Shown here: positions 1 to 8,723 of the stretch, piece after piece
Numbering within the stretch: the stretch's first letter is position 1
Layout of the letters: each line of letters starts with the position of its first letter
The notes under the pieces: model-generated
What the model was told of the DNA's origin: nothing
Databases searched by the model: none
Seen by the model: only the letters and a program-made list of their open reading frames with translations
Source of the DNA: Ralstonia sp. NFACC01
GTDB lineage: Bacteria; Pseudomonadota; Gammaproteobacteria; Burkholderiales; Burkholderiaceae
Length of the DNA: 64,000 nucleotides
Assembly: GCF_900115545.1 (NCBI RefSeq)
Contig: NZ_FOWV01000005.1
Span: 248,001 to 312,000 of the forward strand
Direction of reading: 5' to 3'
Translations under genes and position numbers: made by a program

Positions 1-42
1 GTGCTGCGCCCCGCGCTCGTGACGGTGGCGGCGCCCAAGTAA
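1..42 (+). CDS. grpE: GrpE nucleotide exchange factor, C-terminal end (partial)
   Basis: The window opens inside a reading frame of 13 codons ending in TAA at 40-42 (VLRPALVTVAAPK). This resembles the last beta-strand of GrpE, which typically ends with a Val-Leu/Ile-Arg-Pro-Ala-x-Val-x-Val pattern. Position supports it: grpE commonly lies just upstream of dnaK-dnaJ in betaproteobacteria, and dnaK follows at 2794. GrpE releases ADP from DnaK. Only the tail is visible, so the identification is inference from a short peptide plus context. Confidence 0.6.
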   Translation: MLRPALVTVAAPK

Positions 43-53
43 GCTGACGCCCC

Positions 54-482
54 GTGATCCTCCAGAGCACCACCACTTCGCAAGACGCCAACGGCGCGAT
101 CCCGGTCGATAAGACCGCGTTCGCGGCGTTTGGCATGCGCGAGGTGAACACCGAGACCTTCGACGCAGCCATTGCGGCGGCGGGCGATGCGCTCGTGTGC
201 CTATTCTTCTGGGGCGTGGATTGCTTCAACTGCGAGATGGCCAAGAAAGCCATGCTCGCGCAACCGGCCGCTGTGCGTGAGCATGAGCTGAACTGGCTCC
301 ATGCCAACGTCTACGCACACCCGGAATTGGGCCAGCGCTTTGGCCTGCATGGCGTTCCGGTGTTCATGTTCTTCCATCGTGGCAAGAAGCTCGGCCGGGC
401 GACCGGTTGGCATGGCCACGCGCAGTTTGCCGCCGCCGTTGCCAATGCGCGCAACAAGCTGGCGGGCAAGCCGCTTATCTGA
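54..482 (+). CDS. thioredoxin-family protein
   Basis: A 142-residue protein with a thioredoxin-like fold. The redox motif is C-F-N-C in the context WGVDCFNCE (about residues 54-62), followed by a helix with MAKKAML. The cis-Pro loop is seen later as GVPVFMFF (about residues 101-108). The usual WCGPC is replaced by CFNC, so redox potential and partners probably differ from classical TrxA; a role as a reductase or chaperone-linked thioredoxin is inference. The GTG start at 54, 12 nt after grpE, has no clear Shine-Dalgarno sequence. An in-frame ATG at 135 would give a shorter protein that still holds the whole fold. The short gap suggests co-transcription with grpE. Confidence 0.8.
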   Translation: MILQSTTTSQDANGAIPVDKTAFAAFGMREVNTETFDAAIAAAGDALVCLFFWGVDCFNCEMAKKAMLAQPAAVREHELNWLHANVYAHPELGQRFGLHGVPVFMFFHRGKKLGRATGWHGHAQFAAAVANARNKLAGKPLI

Positions 483-495
483 GGCAGCGACCATC

Positions 496-636
496 ATGAC
501 GTCGATGCCGATGGTTGCGGCCTTCCTTATCGTTTCGTCCGTCCGTGCCGTGCGCCGCAAGCGTGTGGCGCGCACCTCGCCGCGCGCCCCCCAGGCGATG
601 ACCGCGGCCCTTGCCGCCGCCCGGCGGTTGTTCTAG
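496..636 (+). CDS. small hypothetical ORF (doubtful)
   Basis: A possible 46-residue basic, Ala/Arg-rich peptide (starts MTSMPMVAAFLIVSS) with a short hydrophobic N-terminus, lying 14 nt after the thioredoxin-like gene. There is no convincing ribosome-binding site and no recognisable family. It is listed only because it occupies part of the 331-bp space between 483 and 813. The rest of that space holds a weak GC-rich inverted repeat near 700-727 followed by a short T run, which could end the grpE-side transcript, and then the leader of rnk. In GC-rich DNA such frames are often chance. Confidence 0.15.
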   Translation: MTSMPMVAAFLIVSSVRAVRRKRVARTSPRAPQAMTAALAAARRLF

Positions 637-813
637 TGCCCCTGCGGCACGTCGCCGCCGGGCTCTCTTCACTCCCACCAGAAGTTTCAGTTTCGTATCA
701 CCGCCGGCCGGCTTGTGTGCCCGCCGGTTTTCTTGCCGCTGCGTTGCATTGGCCCGGAAGGCCATCGGCAGCGGCTTTGCCTAGTGTTGAACATTGACCT
801 GTAGGAGATCGTC

Positions 814-1221
814 ATGTCCAAAGCAGCCGCCATCTACCTGACCGAGCTGGACCTCACCCGCCTGGAAAACGCCGCCACCCGCGCGGGCAGCAACTCGCCG
901 CTGGCCGATCTGGTCGACGACCTGATTACCCGTGCCAACGTGGTGCCCGGCAACAAGATTCCCGCCGATGTGGTGACCATGAACTCCGTCGTCTGCGTGG
1001 TTGATGACGCCGGCGCAGAGCAAGAGTGGACGCTCGTCTACCCGGAAGACGCCAACGTGACCTCGGCCAAGCTGTCGGTGCTCTCGCCGATGGGCGCAGC
1101 GCTGCTGGGTGCGCGTGCGGGCAAGTCGGTCAAATACTCGGCGCCCAATGGTGCCGAGCGTTCCTTGCGCATCGATCGCGTTGCGTTCCAGCCCGAGGCC
1201 AGCGGCCAGCACACCCTGTAA
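814..1221 (+). CDS. rnk: Rnk, nucleoside diphosphate kinase regulator / GreA-like RNA polymerase-binding protein
   Basis: A 135-residue protein, the usual Rnk length. The N-terminal half (LTELDLTRLENAA) is the short coiled-coil region; the C-terminal half has the GreA/GreB C-terminal domain signature (VVTMNSVVCVVDD, then WTLVYPEDA and LSPMGAALLG). Rnk binds RNA polymerase like GreA but lacks the long acidic coiled-coil tip, so it does not stimulate transcript cleavage; in E. coli and Pseudomonas it affects nucleoside diphosphate kinase levels. The start has a good ribosome-binding site (TAGGAG, 7 nt upstream). The gene stands alone and converges on the phospholipase gene, with only 12 nt between them. 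Confidence 0.93.
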   Translation: MSKAAAIYLTELDLTRLENAATRAGSNSPLADLVDDLITRANVVPGNKIPADVVTMNSVVCVVDDAGAEQEWTLVYPEDANVTSAKLSVLSPMGAALLGARAGKSVKYSAPNGAERSLRIDRVAFQPEASGQHTL

Positions 1222-1233
1222 GCCGGCCGCGTC

Positions 1234-2529
1234 CTATCGCGAGAGGCTGTACCCGACACGCAACTGCGAGCCCAGCTTGTGGTTGTAGTCGAGCAGGCTC
1301 TCGCCGTAGCCGGTGAAATACTGAATGAATAGGTAGCCGGCCGTGCCGGTGAAGATCCGGCTCATCGGATATGTCAATTGCGCGTCGACGCTGCCATAGG
1401 CTTTGCGGGTGCCTTTGCGTAGCGTGGCGGCCAATTCCCAGCCATTGGGGGCGCCGTAGGACACGCGGAAATCCCCAAAACCACGGTAGTGCGCGATGTC
1501 AGTGTTGCCGGTGCGCGTGAGGTACGCGTACAGCTTGGGCTCGAACTTCCAGTGGTAATCGTTCAGATCACCAAAGTGAAACGTCGGGCGTACGAACACG
1601 GTGTTGATGGCGCGTGAGGCGTCGCCGTCGCGGCCGTTCGATTCGTGCTCGATGCCGCCCGCGAACGATAGCCGCGTGAGGGCGCCGCCATGGATGCCCG
1701 TATCGGGACGGTAATAGAACACGCTGGGCCGGTAGTTCGTATCGCGGAACGGCGCCGATTCCTTGCCCACATCCCACAGAGAGAACTGCGTATAACCGAA
1801 GTACACGTTATCCAGCAGTGCTGCCGATGCCGGGTTCTCTGGCTGAAAAATCCGGAATTTGAAGCTCAACTGGAACTTGGCGTTCAGGCCCCCGTGTGCG
1901 CCCACTGCGGCGAACATGGGTTCGTGGAAAGTCAGGCGCGCGGTTTCTTCGGGCGGGCGGGATGCCTCGCCGTTGCCGGCCACTGTCAGGGGAGTGGGCT
2001 CTGTAGCGGCTGCGTTGGCAGCGGGCGCATTCGGATTGGTGCCCAGCGCCCCCCCGGGGCGGGTCGCTTCGGCGGCGGCGTTGCGGGCGGCGCCTGTGGG
2101 GGCGCCGTCGGCGGCAATCTGCGGGGCGTCTGCGCCGCGCACGAGTGTCACCAGAACCGGCGCCGCATCCAGATCCGGCACATCGATCCGAACCGTACCG
2201 CGCAGCACCTCGGGCAGCGTGCCGGTGTAGGTGACGGTGCGGACCTGGCCCGGACGCAGGTGAAGGGTTTCGGCGCCGGCATTGTGTCGATCAAGAATCA
2301 CTTCTACCGGGCCCTGCAGATCAGCGCTGGCCGTTACGCGCAGCTTGGCCGGGACGGCATAGCTGCGCTGAGCGGCATCGCCCGAAATGACGAGGGTCAG
2401 GGTGAAGGGCTGGTTGGCGTTGACGCGGCGGGAGGGCTGGAGCAGGGCAACGGCGGCATCGGCGGAGGGCACGGCGCATGCGGCAAGCAGGGCAGCGCCA
2501 AGAATGGTTCGGAGAGGGTGCAAAGGCAT
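1234..2529 (-). CDS. pldA: outer membrane phospholipase A (OMPLA family)
   Basis: A 431-residue outer-membrane protein. Residues 1-25 form a Sec signal peptide (MPLHPLRTILGAALLAAC, ending PSADA). After a low-complexity Ala/Pro/Thr-rich region of about 140 residues comes the beta-barrel with OMPLA hallmarks: GYTQFSLWD, then YRPSVFYY, and the catalytic His-Ser region GGIEHESNGRDGDASR, where H and S match the His/Ser pair. The protein is longer than E. coli PldA (289 aa) because of the N-terminal extension, a common betaproteobacterial variant. It hydrolyses phospholipids that leak into the outer leaflet. The open frame continues upstream to 4698, antisense to dnaK; the start at 2529 is chosen for the signal peptide. 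Confidence 0.88.
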   Translation of the reverse strand: MPLHPLRTILGAALLAACAVPSADAAVALLQPSRRVNANQPFTLTLVISGDAAQRSYAVPAKLRVTASADLQGPVEVILDRHNAGAETLHLRPGQVRTVTYTGTLPEVLRGTVRIDVPDLDAAPVLVTLVRGADAPQIAADGAPTGAARNAAAEATRPGGALGTNPNAPAANAAATEPTPLTVAGNGEASRPPEETARLTFHEPMFAAVGAHGGLNAKFQLSFKFRIFQPENPASAALLDNVYFGYTQFSLWDVGKESAPFRDTNYRPSVFYYRPDTGIHGGALTRLSFAGGIEHESNGRDGDASRAINTVFVRPTFHFGDLNDYHWKFEPKLYAYLTRTGNTDIAHYRGFGDFRVSYGAPNGWELAATLRKGTRKAYGSVDAQLTYPMSRIFTGTAGYLFIQYFTGYGESLLDYNHKLGSQLRVGYSLSR

Positions 2530-2710
2530 GGGCGCAAAAGCCGGGTTGGCGTCCGGCGAGTGGCAATGCGCGCAAGGGTAACACCCACACCTTTTGTGCC
2601 TGGTTTGCGGCTCTGGGCGTTCAAAACACGCGTTTTTGCCCGGTAGCGCACGTTTTCGGGTGCTTTCCCAAGAAAAACCGGCCAAAATGCTCAACTTTTC
2701 AAAATTCGGC

Positions 2711-2739
2711 CTTGAAAAGCCGGACGGCACTCCCACATC
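2711..2739 (+). promoter_or_regulatory. sigma-32 (heat-shock) type promoter of dnaK
   Basis: CTTGAAA at 2711-2717, a 14-nt spacer, then CCCACATC at 2732-2739. The known RpoH consensus is CTTGAAA, 13-15 nt, CCCCATnT. The -35 match is perfect and the -10 is close. The site lies 54 nt before the dnaK start in the divergent pldA-dnaK gap. No CIRCE inverted repeat was seen, which suggests RpoH rather than HrcA control of this operon. Confidence 0.75.
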
Positions 2740-2793
2740 CGATCCAAGTTTGTATTCAGTGCAGTCCTGACACCAGATTCGAGGAGCAAGAAC

Positions 2794-4749
2794 ATGGGCA
2801 AAATCATCGGTATCGACCTTGGTACCACCAACAGCTGCGTCTCCATCATGGAGGGCAACACCCCCAAGGTGATCGAGAACGCAGAAGGCGCTCGCACCAC
2901 CCCGTCGATCATCGCCTACATGGAAGACGGCGAGATCCTGGTCGGTGCCCCGGCCAAGCGCCAGGCGGTGACCAACCCGAAGAACACGCTGTACGCCGTC
3001 AAGCGCCTGATCGGCCGCAAGTTTGAAGAAAAGGAAGTCCAGAAGGACATCGGCCTGATGCCGTACACCATCACCAAGGCCGACAACGGCGACGCCTGGG
3101 TGGAAGTGCGCGGCCAGAAGCTGGCACCGCCGCAAATTTCGGCTGAAACCCTGCGCAAGATGAAGAAAACCGCCGAGGATTACCTGGGCGAGGAAGTGAC
3201 CGAAGCCGTGATCACGGTGCCGGCCTACTTCAACGATTCGCAGCGCCAAGCCACCAAGGACGCCGGCCGCATCGCCGGTCTGGACGTCAAGCGCATCATC
3301 AACGAGCCGACCGCGGCTGCGCTGGCATTCGGCCTGGACAAGAACGAGAAGGGCGACCGCAAGATCGCCGTGTATGACCTGGGCGGCGGTACGTTCGACA
3401 TCTCGATCATCGAGATTGCCGACGTGGACGGCGAGAAGCAGTTCGAAGTGCTGTCGACCAACGGCGATACGTTCCTGGGCGGCGAAGATTTCGACCAGCG
3501 CATCATCGATTACATCATCGGCGAGTTCAAGAAGGAGCAGGGCGTCGACCTGTCGAAGGACGTGCTTGCGCTGCAACGCCTGAAGGAAGCCGCTGAAAAG
3601 GCCAAGATCGAACTGTCGAGCACGCAACAGACCGAAATCAACCTGCCGTACATCACGGCCGATGCTTCGGGCCCGAAGCACTTGAACCTGAAGATCACGC
3701 GCGCCAAGCTCGAAGCGCTGGTCGAAGACCTGATCGCCCGTACGATCGATCCGTGCCGCACCGCCATCAAGGATGCTGGCGTGAAAGTGTCGGACATCCA
3801 CGACGTGATCCTGGTCGGCGGCATGACGCGTATGCCGAAGGTGCAGGAAAAGGTGAAGGAGTTCTTCGGCAAGGAAGCCCGCAAGGACGTGAACCCGGAC
3901 GAGGCTGTTGCCGTGGGCGCCGCCATCCAGGGTCAGGTGCTGGGCGGTGACCGTACTGACGTGCTGCTGCTGGACGTGACGCCGCTGTCGCTGGGCATCG
4001 AAACGCTGGGTGGCGTGATGACCAAGATGATCGGTAAGAACACGACCATCCCGACCAAGTTCTCGCAGACGTTCTCGACCGCCGACGACAATCAGCCGGC
4101 CGTGACGATCAAGGTGTACCAGGGCGAGCGTGAGATGGCCTCCGGCAACAAGATGCTGGGCGAATTCAACCTTGAGGGCATTCCGCCGGCACCGCGCGGC
4201 ACGCCGCAGATTGAAGTGTCGTTCGACATCGACGCCAACGGCATTTTGCACGTGGGCGCCAAGGACAAGGCGACCGGCAAGGAAAACAAGATCACGATCA
4301 AGGCAAGCTCCGGCCTGTCGGAAGCCGAGATCGAGCGCATGGTGAAGGACGCCGAGGCTAACGCCGAGGAAGACAAGAAGCTGCGCGAACTGGTCGACTC
4401 CCGTAACCAGGGTGAAGCGCTGGTGCACTCCACCAAGAAGGCACTGGGCGAGTACGGCGACAAGCTGGAAGCTGGCGAGAAGGACAAGATCGAAGCCGCG
4501 ATCAAGGAACTTGAAGAGACCCTGAAGGGGACCGACAAGGCCGCGATTGACGCCAAGACCGAAGCGCTGGCAACCGCCTCGCAGAAGCTCGGCGAAAAGG
4601 TCTATGCCGACATGCAAGCCAAGGGCGAGGCCGGCGGTGCGGAACAAGCCGCTGCCGGTGCCCAGCCAGGCGCGCAAGCCGGACAAGGCGCGCCGCACGA
4701 CGATAACGTCGTCGACGCCGAGTTCAAGGAAGTGAACGACAAGAAGTAA
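2794..4749 (+). CDS. dnaK: chaperone DnaK (Hsp70)
   Basis: A 651-residue Hsp70. The ATPase domain starts [15 protein letters not shown] and includes the phosphate-2 motif ([12 protein letters not shown]) and the adenosine motif ([14 protein letters not shown]). The substrate-binding domain runs from about residue 390 ([17 protein letters not shown]), followed by a helical lid, a Gly/Ala/Gln-rich linker and the conserved acidic tail ([16 protein letters not shown]). DnaK folds and disaggregates proteins with DnaJ and GrpE in the cytoplasm. It is transcribed from a sigma-32-like promoter 54 nt upstream, with AGGAG placed 8 nt before the ATG. Confidence 0.99.
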   Translation: MGKIIGIDLGTTNSCVSIMEGNTPKVIENAEGARTTPSIIAYMEDGEILVGAPAKRQAVTNPKNTLYAVKRLIGRKFEEKEVQKDIGLMPYTITKADNGDAWVEVRGQKLAPPQISAETLRKMKKTAEDYLGEEVTEAVITVPAYFNDSQRQATKDAGRIAGLDVKRIINEPTAAALAFGLDKNEKGDRKIAVYDLGGGTFDISIIEIADVDGEKQFEVLSTNGDTFLGGEDFDQRIIDYIIGEFKKEQGVDLSKDVLALQRLKEAAEKAKIELSSTQQTEINLPYITADASGPKHLNLKITRAKLEALVEDLIARTIDPCRTAIKDAGVKVSDIHDVILVGGMTRMPKVQEKVKEFFGKEARKDVNPDEAVAVGAAIQGQVLGGDRTDVLLLDVTPLSLGIETLGGVMTKMIGKNTTIPTKFSQTFSTADDNQPAVTIKVYQGEREMASGNKMLGEFNLEGIPPAPRGTPQIEVSFDIDANGILHVGAKDKATGKENKITIKASSGLSEAEIERMVKDAEANAEEDKKLRELVDSRNQGEALVHSTKKALGEYGDKLEAGEKDKIEAAIKELEETLKGTDKAAIDAKTEALATASQKLGEKVYADMQAKGEAGGAEQAAAGAQPGAQAGQGAPHDDNVVDAEFKEVNDKK

Positions 4750-4756
4750 GCCAACT

Positions 4757-4773
4757 CGTCCGCCAGGCGGACG
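4757..4773 (+). other. intercistronic hairpin between dnaK and dnaJ
   Basis: A perfect 6-bp stem (CGTCCG/CGGACG) with loop CCAGG lies 7 nt after the dnaK stop. It has no U-run, so it is not a standard terminator. It could cap the dnaK 3' end or partly reduce read-through into dnaJ, which would fit the usual excess of DnaK over DnaJ. The function is inference. Confidence 0.4.
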
Positions 4774-4883
4774 TTGCGGTACGCCGGGCAGTGATCATCG
4801 GGTTGTGCGGGACGCACCTGATGTCACGCTCGGCTTTTTTGCTATTCGACACGCAGTAAAAACAGGCGACGACTGAAGCCACC

Positions 4884-6032
4884 ATGGCAAAACGTGATTA
4901 CTACGAAGTGCTCGGGGTGGGTAAGAACGCGAGCGACGACGAGATCAAGAAGGCTTATCGCAAGCTCGCGATGAAGTACCACCCCGACCGCAATCCGGAC
5001 AGCAAGGAAGCGGAAGACAAGTTCAAGGAGGCCAAAGAGGCCTACGAGATGCTCTCCGACGCCGAAAAGAAGGCTGCCTACGACCAGTACGGCCACGCGG
5101 GCGTCGACCCGAACATGGCCGGCGGCTTTGGCGCGGGCGGAGCAGGTTTTGGCGGCGGTTTTGCCGAGGCCTTTGGCGACATCTTTGGCGATATCTTTGG
5201 TCAGGCCCAGGGCCAGGGCGGACGCCGCGGTAGTGGCCCGCAGATGTATCGCGGCGCTGATCTGCGCTACAGCATGGAGATCACGCTGGAGCAGGCCGCG
5301 CATGGCTACGACACGCAGATCCGCGTGCCGCATTGGGACGAGTGTGACCACTGCCACGGCAAAGGCGCCGAGCCTGGCTCCAGCGTGGAGACCTGCCCAA
5401 CGTGTCACGGCGCCGGTCAGGTGCGTGTGTCGCAGGGCTTCTTCACGATGCAGCAGACTTGCCCGAAGTGCCACGGCAGCGGCAAGTACATCCCCAAGCC
5501 GTGTACCAAGTGCCACGGCCAGGGCAAACTGAAGAGCCAGAAGACGCTGGAAGTGAAGATTCCGGCCGGCATCGACGAAGGCATGCGCATCCGTTCGTCG
5601 GGCAACGGCGAGCCGGGTATCAACGGCGGCCCCCCGGGCGACCTGTATGTGGAAATCCACATCAAGCAGCACCCGGTGTTCGAGCGCGACGGCGATGACC
5701 TGCACTGTCAGATGCCGATCTCGTTTGCGACGGCAGCCATTGGCGGCGACATCGAAGTGCCGACGCTGGGCGGTCGCGCTTCGTTCACGGTGCCCGAAGG
5801 CACGCAGGCCGGCAAGACGTTCCGCCTGCGTGGCAAGGGCATCAAGGGTGTGCGTTCGGGCTATGCGGGCGATCTTTATGTACACATCAACATCGAGACG
5901 CCGGTCAAGCTGACGGAGCACCAGAAGGATCTGCTCAAGCAGTTCGACAAGTCCGTGCATGAAGGCGGCTCGCGGCACAGCCCGCAAGAGCAGTCGTGGA
6001 TGGACAAGGTAAAGAACTTCTTCTCCTCGTAA
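4884..6032 (+). CDS. dnaJ: co-chaperone DnaJ (Hsp40)
   Basis: A 382-residue type I DnaJ. The J-domain at residues 1-70 carries HPD within KYHPDRN. A Gly/Phe-rich stretch follows ([20 protein letters not shown]), then a zinc-finger domain with four CxxCxGxG-type repeats ([32 protein letters not shown]) and the two C-terminal beta-sandwich domains. It stimulates the DnaK ATPase and delivers substrates. The gap of 134 nt after dnaK has no promoter that I can recognise, so co-transcription is likely. The stop codon TAA at 6030-6032 is the first base pair of the structured repeat element described at 6031-6151. Confidence 0.99.
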   Translation: MAKRDYYEVLGVGKNASDDEIKKAYRKLAMKYHPDRNPDSKEAEDKFKEAKEAYEMLSDAEKKAAYDQYGHAGVDPNMAGGFGAGGAGFGGGFAEAFGDIFGDIFGQAQGQGGRRGSGPQMYRGADLRYSMEITLEQAAHGYDTQIRVPHWDECDHCHGKGAEPGSSVETCPTCHGAGQVRVSQGFFTMQQTCPKCHGSGKYIPKPCTKCHGQGKLKSQKTLEVKIPAGIDEGMRIRSSGNGEPGINGGPPGDLYVEIHIKQHPVFERDGDDLHCQMPISFATAAIGGDIEVPTLGGRASFTVPEGTQAGKTFRLRGKGIKGVRSGYAGDLYVHINIETPVKLTEHQKDLLKQFDKSVHEGGSRHSPQEQSWMDKVKNFFSS

Positions 6033-6151
6033 GAAGCCGCGTAAAGCTACTGCGCGGCCAGATCTTGGCCCTGCGATACTCGCCGTACTCATGTACGGCT
6101 GCGTTTCTCGGACCAACCTCTGGCCGCTCGCTACGCTTTTCGAGGCTTCTT
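6031..6151 (+). repeat. structured intercistronic repeat element, copy 1 (dnaJ-pabB)
   Basis: The element is about 121 bp and is read in the direction of dnaJ. Outer arms 6031-6047 and 6135-6151 are inverted repeats (15 of 17 pair). A second stem pairs 6054-6062 (GCGGCCAGA) with 6119-6127 (TCTGGCCGC). An inner hairpin GCCGTAC-TCAT-GTACGGC spans 6082-6099. Unpaired segments (TCTTGGCCCTGCGAT; TTCTCGGACCAACC; TCGCTAC) are nearly identical in copy 2, on the other strand at 42411-42531. Both copies start on the upstream stop codon; here the element ends 31 nt before the pabB start. There is no U-tract, so it is not an ordinary terminator. I cannot tie it to a named family. Confidence 0.85.
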
Positions 6152-6182
6152 AAACACCACCTTTTCAATCAAGGACATCGTC

Positions 6183-8081
6183 ATGCAGCCGCTCCAAGCG
6201 CCAGAAGCCGGCGCGCCGTTCGCGCTGCTGGACGATGCCACCTCGGGCGGCGCGCCGTGCTCGCGCTGGTACACCGATTATGCCGGCGAGTTCTTCCGGC
6301 CGGTGGGCATCCTGGATGGGCTGGACGATGACCTTCGTGCCGCTTGGAGCCGGGGTTTGCATGCCCTGATCGTTGCGCCGTACGAGTTTGGCGAGCCGCT
6401 GGTCGGTCTGCCGGCTTCCACCGAAATCTCTTCCTCATTGCCTGGCCACGATGGCCGCCTGCGCGTGCTGCTGTTTCGCACGATGCGGGTGCTGTCGTCG
6501 GCAGAGGTCGATACGCTGTTCGGCGCATGGCCCGATGCAACGAGTGCAGCGGGCCTGTTCGACTGTGCCGCCAGCGTCGATCACGCCACCTACACCGACG
6601 CCGTCGCGCGCATCCACGACTGGATTGCGGCGGGCGATACCTACGAAGTCAACTACACGTACCGCCTGCGCATGACTGCGTTTGGCGCGCCGGCGGCGTT
6701 GTATCGGCGCCTGCGCGCGCGCCAGCCCGTGCCCTACGGCGCATTCATCGCGCTACCGGAGGGCGGTGCGATTCTGTCGTGCTCGCCGGAGCTGTTCTTT
6801 TCGCATCACGCGGGCCAGCTTGTTGCGCGGCCGATGAAAGGCACCGCGCCTGCCACCGGCGACGTTGAAGTCGACGAAGCCCGCGCCATGGCGCTCGCAG
6901 CTGACGAAAAAAACCGTGCCGAAAACCTGATGATCGTCGACCTCTTGCGCAACGATCTCGGCCGCCTCGCCCGTGCGGGGTCGGTGCACGTGCCGGCGCT
7001 GTTCGAGGTGACGCCGTTCGGCAGCGTGCTCCAGATGACGTCGACCGTGGAGGCCGAGATTCCGCCGGCCACCGGCCTTGCTGATTGCCTGCGAGCGCTG
7101 TTTCCGTGCGGCTCCATCACTGGGGCGCCCAAGCGGCGGACGATGGAGGTCATCGAGACGCTGGAGCCAGAGCCACGCGGCCTGTACACCGGCGCGATCG
7201 GTTGGATCGATGCGCCTGTTGATGATCGTGCGATGGGCGACGCATGCTTTTCAGTGGCGATCCGCACGCTGGTGCTCGGCCCGCCCCGCGCTGATGGCCT
7301 GCGCAGCGGCGAACTTGGCATCGGCTCCGGCATCGTGCACGACAGCGTCGCCGACGAGGAGTACGCGGAGTGCCAACTGAAGGCGCGTTTCGTGACGGCA
7401 CTCGATCCAGGGCTGTCGTTGTTCGAGACGATGCGCGCGACGCGTGATGGTGTGGCGCTCCTGGATTGGCATCTGGCGCGGTTGGAACGTTCGGCCGCTG
7501 CATTCGGTTTCCCTTTCGACCGAACTGTGCTGACGAATGACGTGGCACTTGCGTGCGCAACGCTCGAAGGCGAGGGCGCTTATCGCATGCGCCTGTTGCT
7601 CACGCCGGAGGGTGCGGCAAACGTATCGGCGGTGCCCCTGTCTCCGCTGCATGCGAGCTGGGATGCGCCGGTCCGCCTGCTCGTTGCCGCGCAACCGCGC
7701 GAGGTCACGCATAGTCTGCCGACGCACAAGACCACGTTGCGGGCAGGCTACGACGCTGCCTGGCAGGCGGCCGAGCGCGAAGGTGCATTCGATACGGTGT
7801 TCTTCAACGCCGATGGCACGTTGGCCGAAGGCGGGCGCAGCACGTTGCTGGTTAAGCTCGACGGCGCGTGGTGGACGCCGCCGCTGTCCGCGGGTGTCTT
7901 GCCGGGCGTGATGCGTGCGGTGCTGTTGAAAGACGCGTCGCCGTGGCTTGATGGGCCGCTGCAGGAACGTTCGCTCACGCGCACCGAGGTTGCTCGCGCC
8001 GAGGCCATCGCGGTATGTAACGCCCTACGCGGCGTGGTGCCCGCGCATTTCGAGCCGCCCCTGACCGTCGACGTGCTCTAG
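6183..8081 (+). CDS. pabB: fused aminodeoxychorismate synthase component I / 4-amino-4-deoxychorismate lyase (PabB-PabC)
   Basis: A 632-residue fusion for 4-aminobenzoate synthesis in the folate pathway. Residues 1 to about 405 are chorismate-binding PabB: SCSPELFF, PMKGTAPATG (with the active-site Lys of the PIKGT motif), AENLMIVDLLRNDLGR, CGSITGAPK and GIGSGIVHDS. The remainder is class IV aminotransferase PabC: SLFETMRA, HLARLERSA, and the PLP Lys probably in HKTTLRAGYD, then FFNADGTLAEGGRSTLL. The fusion is known in many proteobacteria. The glutamine amidotransferase PabA is not nearby. The start has AAGGA 7 nt upstream. The last 57 bp overlap the convergent ABC ATPase gene. Confidence 0.95.
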   Translation: MQPLQAPEAGAPFALLDDATSGGAPCSRWYTDYAGEFFRPVGILDGLDDDLRAAWSRGLHALIVAPYEFGEPLVGLPASTEISSSLPGHDGRLRVLLFRTMRVLSSAEVDTLFGAWPDATSAAGLFDCAASVDHATYTDAVARIHDWIAAGDTYEVNYTYRLRMTAFGAPAALYRRLRARQPVPYGAFIALPEGGAILSCSPELFFSHHAGQLVARPMKGTAPATGDVEVDEARAMALAADEKNRAENLMIVDLLRNDLGRLARAGSVHVPALFEVTPFGSVLQMTSTVEAEIPPATGLADCLRALFPCGSITGAPKRRTMEVIETLEPEPRGLYTGAIGWIDAPVDDRAMGDACFSVAIRTLVLGPPRADGLRSGELGIGSGIVHDSVADEEYAECQLKARFVTALDPGLSLFETMRATRDGVALLDWHLARLERSAAAFGFPFDRTVLTNDVALACATLEGEGAYRMRLLLTPEGAANVSAVPLSPLHASWDAPVRLLVAAQPREVTHSLPTHKTTLRAGYDAAWQAAEREGAFDTVFFNADGTLAEGGRSTLLVKLDGAWWTPPLSAGVLPGVMRAVLLKDASPWLDGPLQERSLTRTEVARAEAIAVCNALRGVVPAHFEPPLTVDVL

Positions 8082-8723
8082 CTTCCAGCGGGCCACGCCG
8101 GGCAGGTTGATCAGTTCGCGGTCGTGGCAGACCATCAGCAGCGTGCGGCCTTCTGCTGCCAGTTCTCCCACAAGTGCAATGACTTGCTCGCGTGCGGCGC
8201 CGTCCAGATTCGAAGTCGGTTCGTCGAGCAGCAGCACATCGGTGTGCAGCGCGCGAGCCCGCGCCAATGCGAGGCGCTGTGTTTCGCCGCCGGACAGGCG
8301 TTCGGGCGGCACATCGACCACGTGCTGCAGGCCCGCCCAGTGCAGGGCATCGTCAACTCGGTCAGCCAACTCCGCATGTGCCACACGATGTGCGCCCGTG
8401 GTCAGGCCATAGGCAAGATTCGCGCGTACCGAAGTGCGGAACAGATAGGGATGCTGGTGCACGTAAGTCAGCCGCGCGCGCAGCTCGGCCGGATAGGGCG
8501 ACAGCGCCTGCTGCCCGTGGCCCATATCAACGGTCGCACCATTGGCGGGTGCAAGCCCGGCCAGCATGCGCAGCAGCGTTGTCTTGCCGACGCCGTTTGC
8601 GCCCGTGATGACGATCGCATGTCCTGCAGACAGTGCCAGGCGCGGGATCTCGAACAGCACGCGCGCGCCGTGCTGGCAGCGCAAGCCTTCAAACACCAGG
8701 GTTGGCCGCGACGACGCACTCAT
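8025..8723 (-). CDS. tungstate-type ABC transporter, ATP-binding protein (TupC-like)
   Basis: A 232-residue ABC ATPase with Walker A GANGVGKTT, Q-loop YVHQHPYLF, signature LSGGETQRLALARA, Walker B VLLLDEPTSNLD and the switch His in CHDRE. The ATG at 8723 overlaps the stop of the permease gene by 4 nt (ATGA), so the two are translationally coupled. The permease sequence points to tungstate or molybdate as substrate. Its 3' end overlaps the convergent pabB-pabC by 57 bp. The substrate is inference from the partner. Confidence 0.85.
   Translation of the reverse strand: MSASSRPTLVFEGLRCQHGARVLFEIPRLALSAGHAIVITGANGVGKTTLLRMLAGLAPANGATVDMGHGQQALSPYPAELRARLTYVHQHPYLFRTSVRANLAYGLTTGAHRVAHAELADRVDDALHWAGLQHVVDVPPERLSGGETQRLALARARALHTDVLLLDEPTSNLDGAAREQVIALVGELAAEGRTLLMVCHDRELINLPGVARWKLEHVDGQGRLEMRGHHAA

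Noticed and set aside
1234-4698. A single 1154-codon reverse-strand protein
   Set aside because: Only the part up to 2529 has a signal peptide and phospholipase motifs. The rest is antisense to dnaK.
6031-6151. Reading the dnaJ-pabB repeat as an ordinary Rho-independent terminator
   Set aside because: The hairpin arms are 87 nt apart, the interior is highly conserved with the second copy, and no U-run follows the outer arm.
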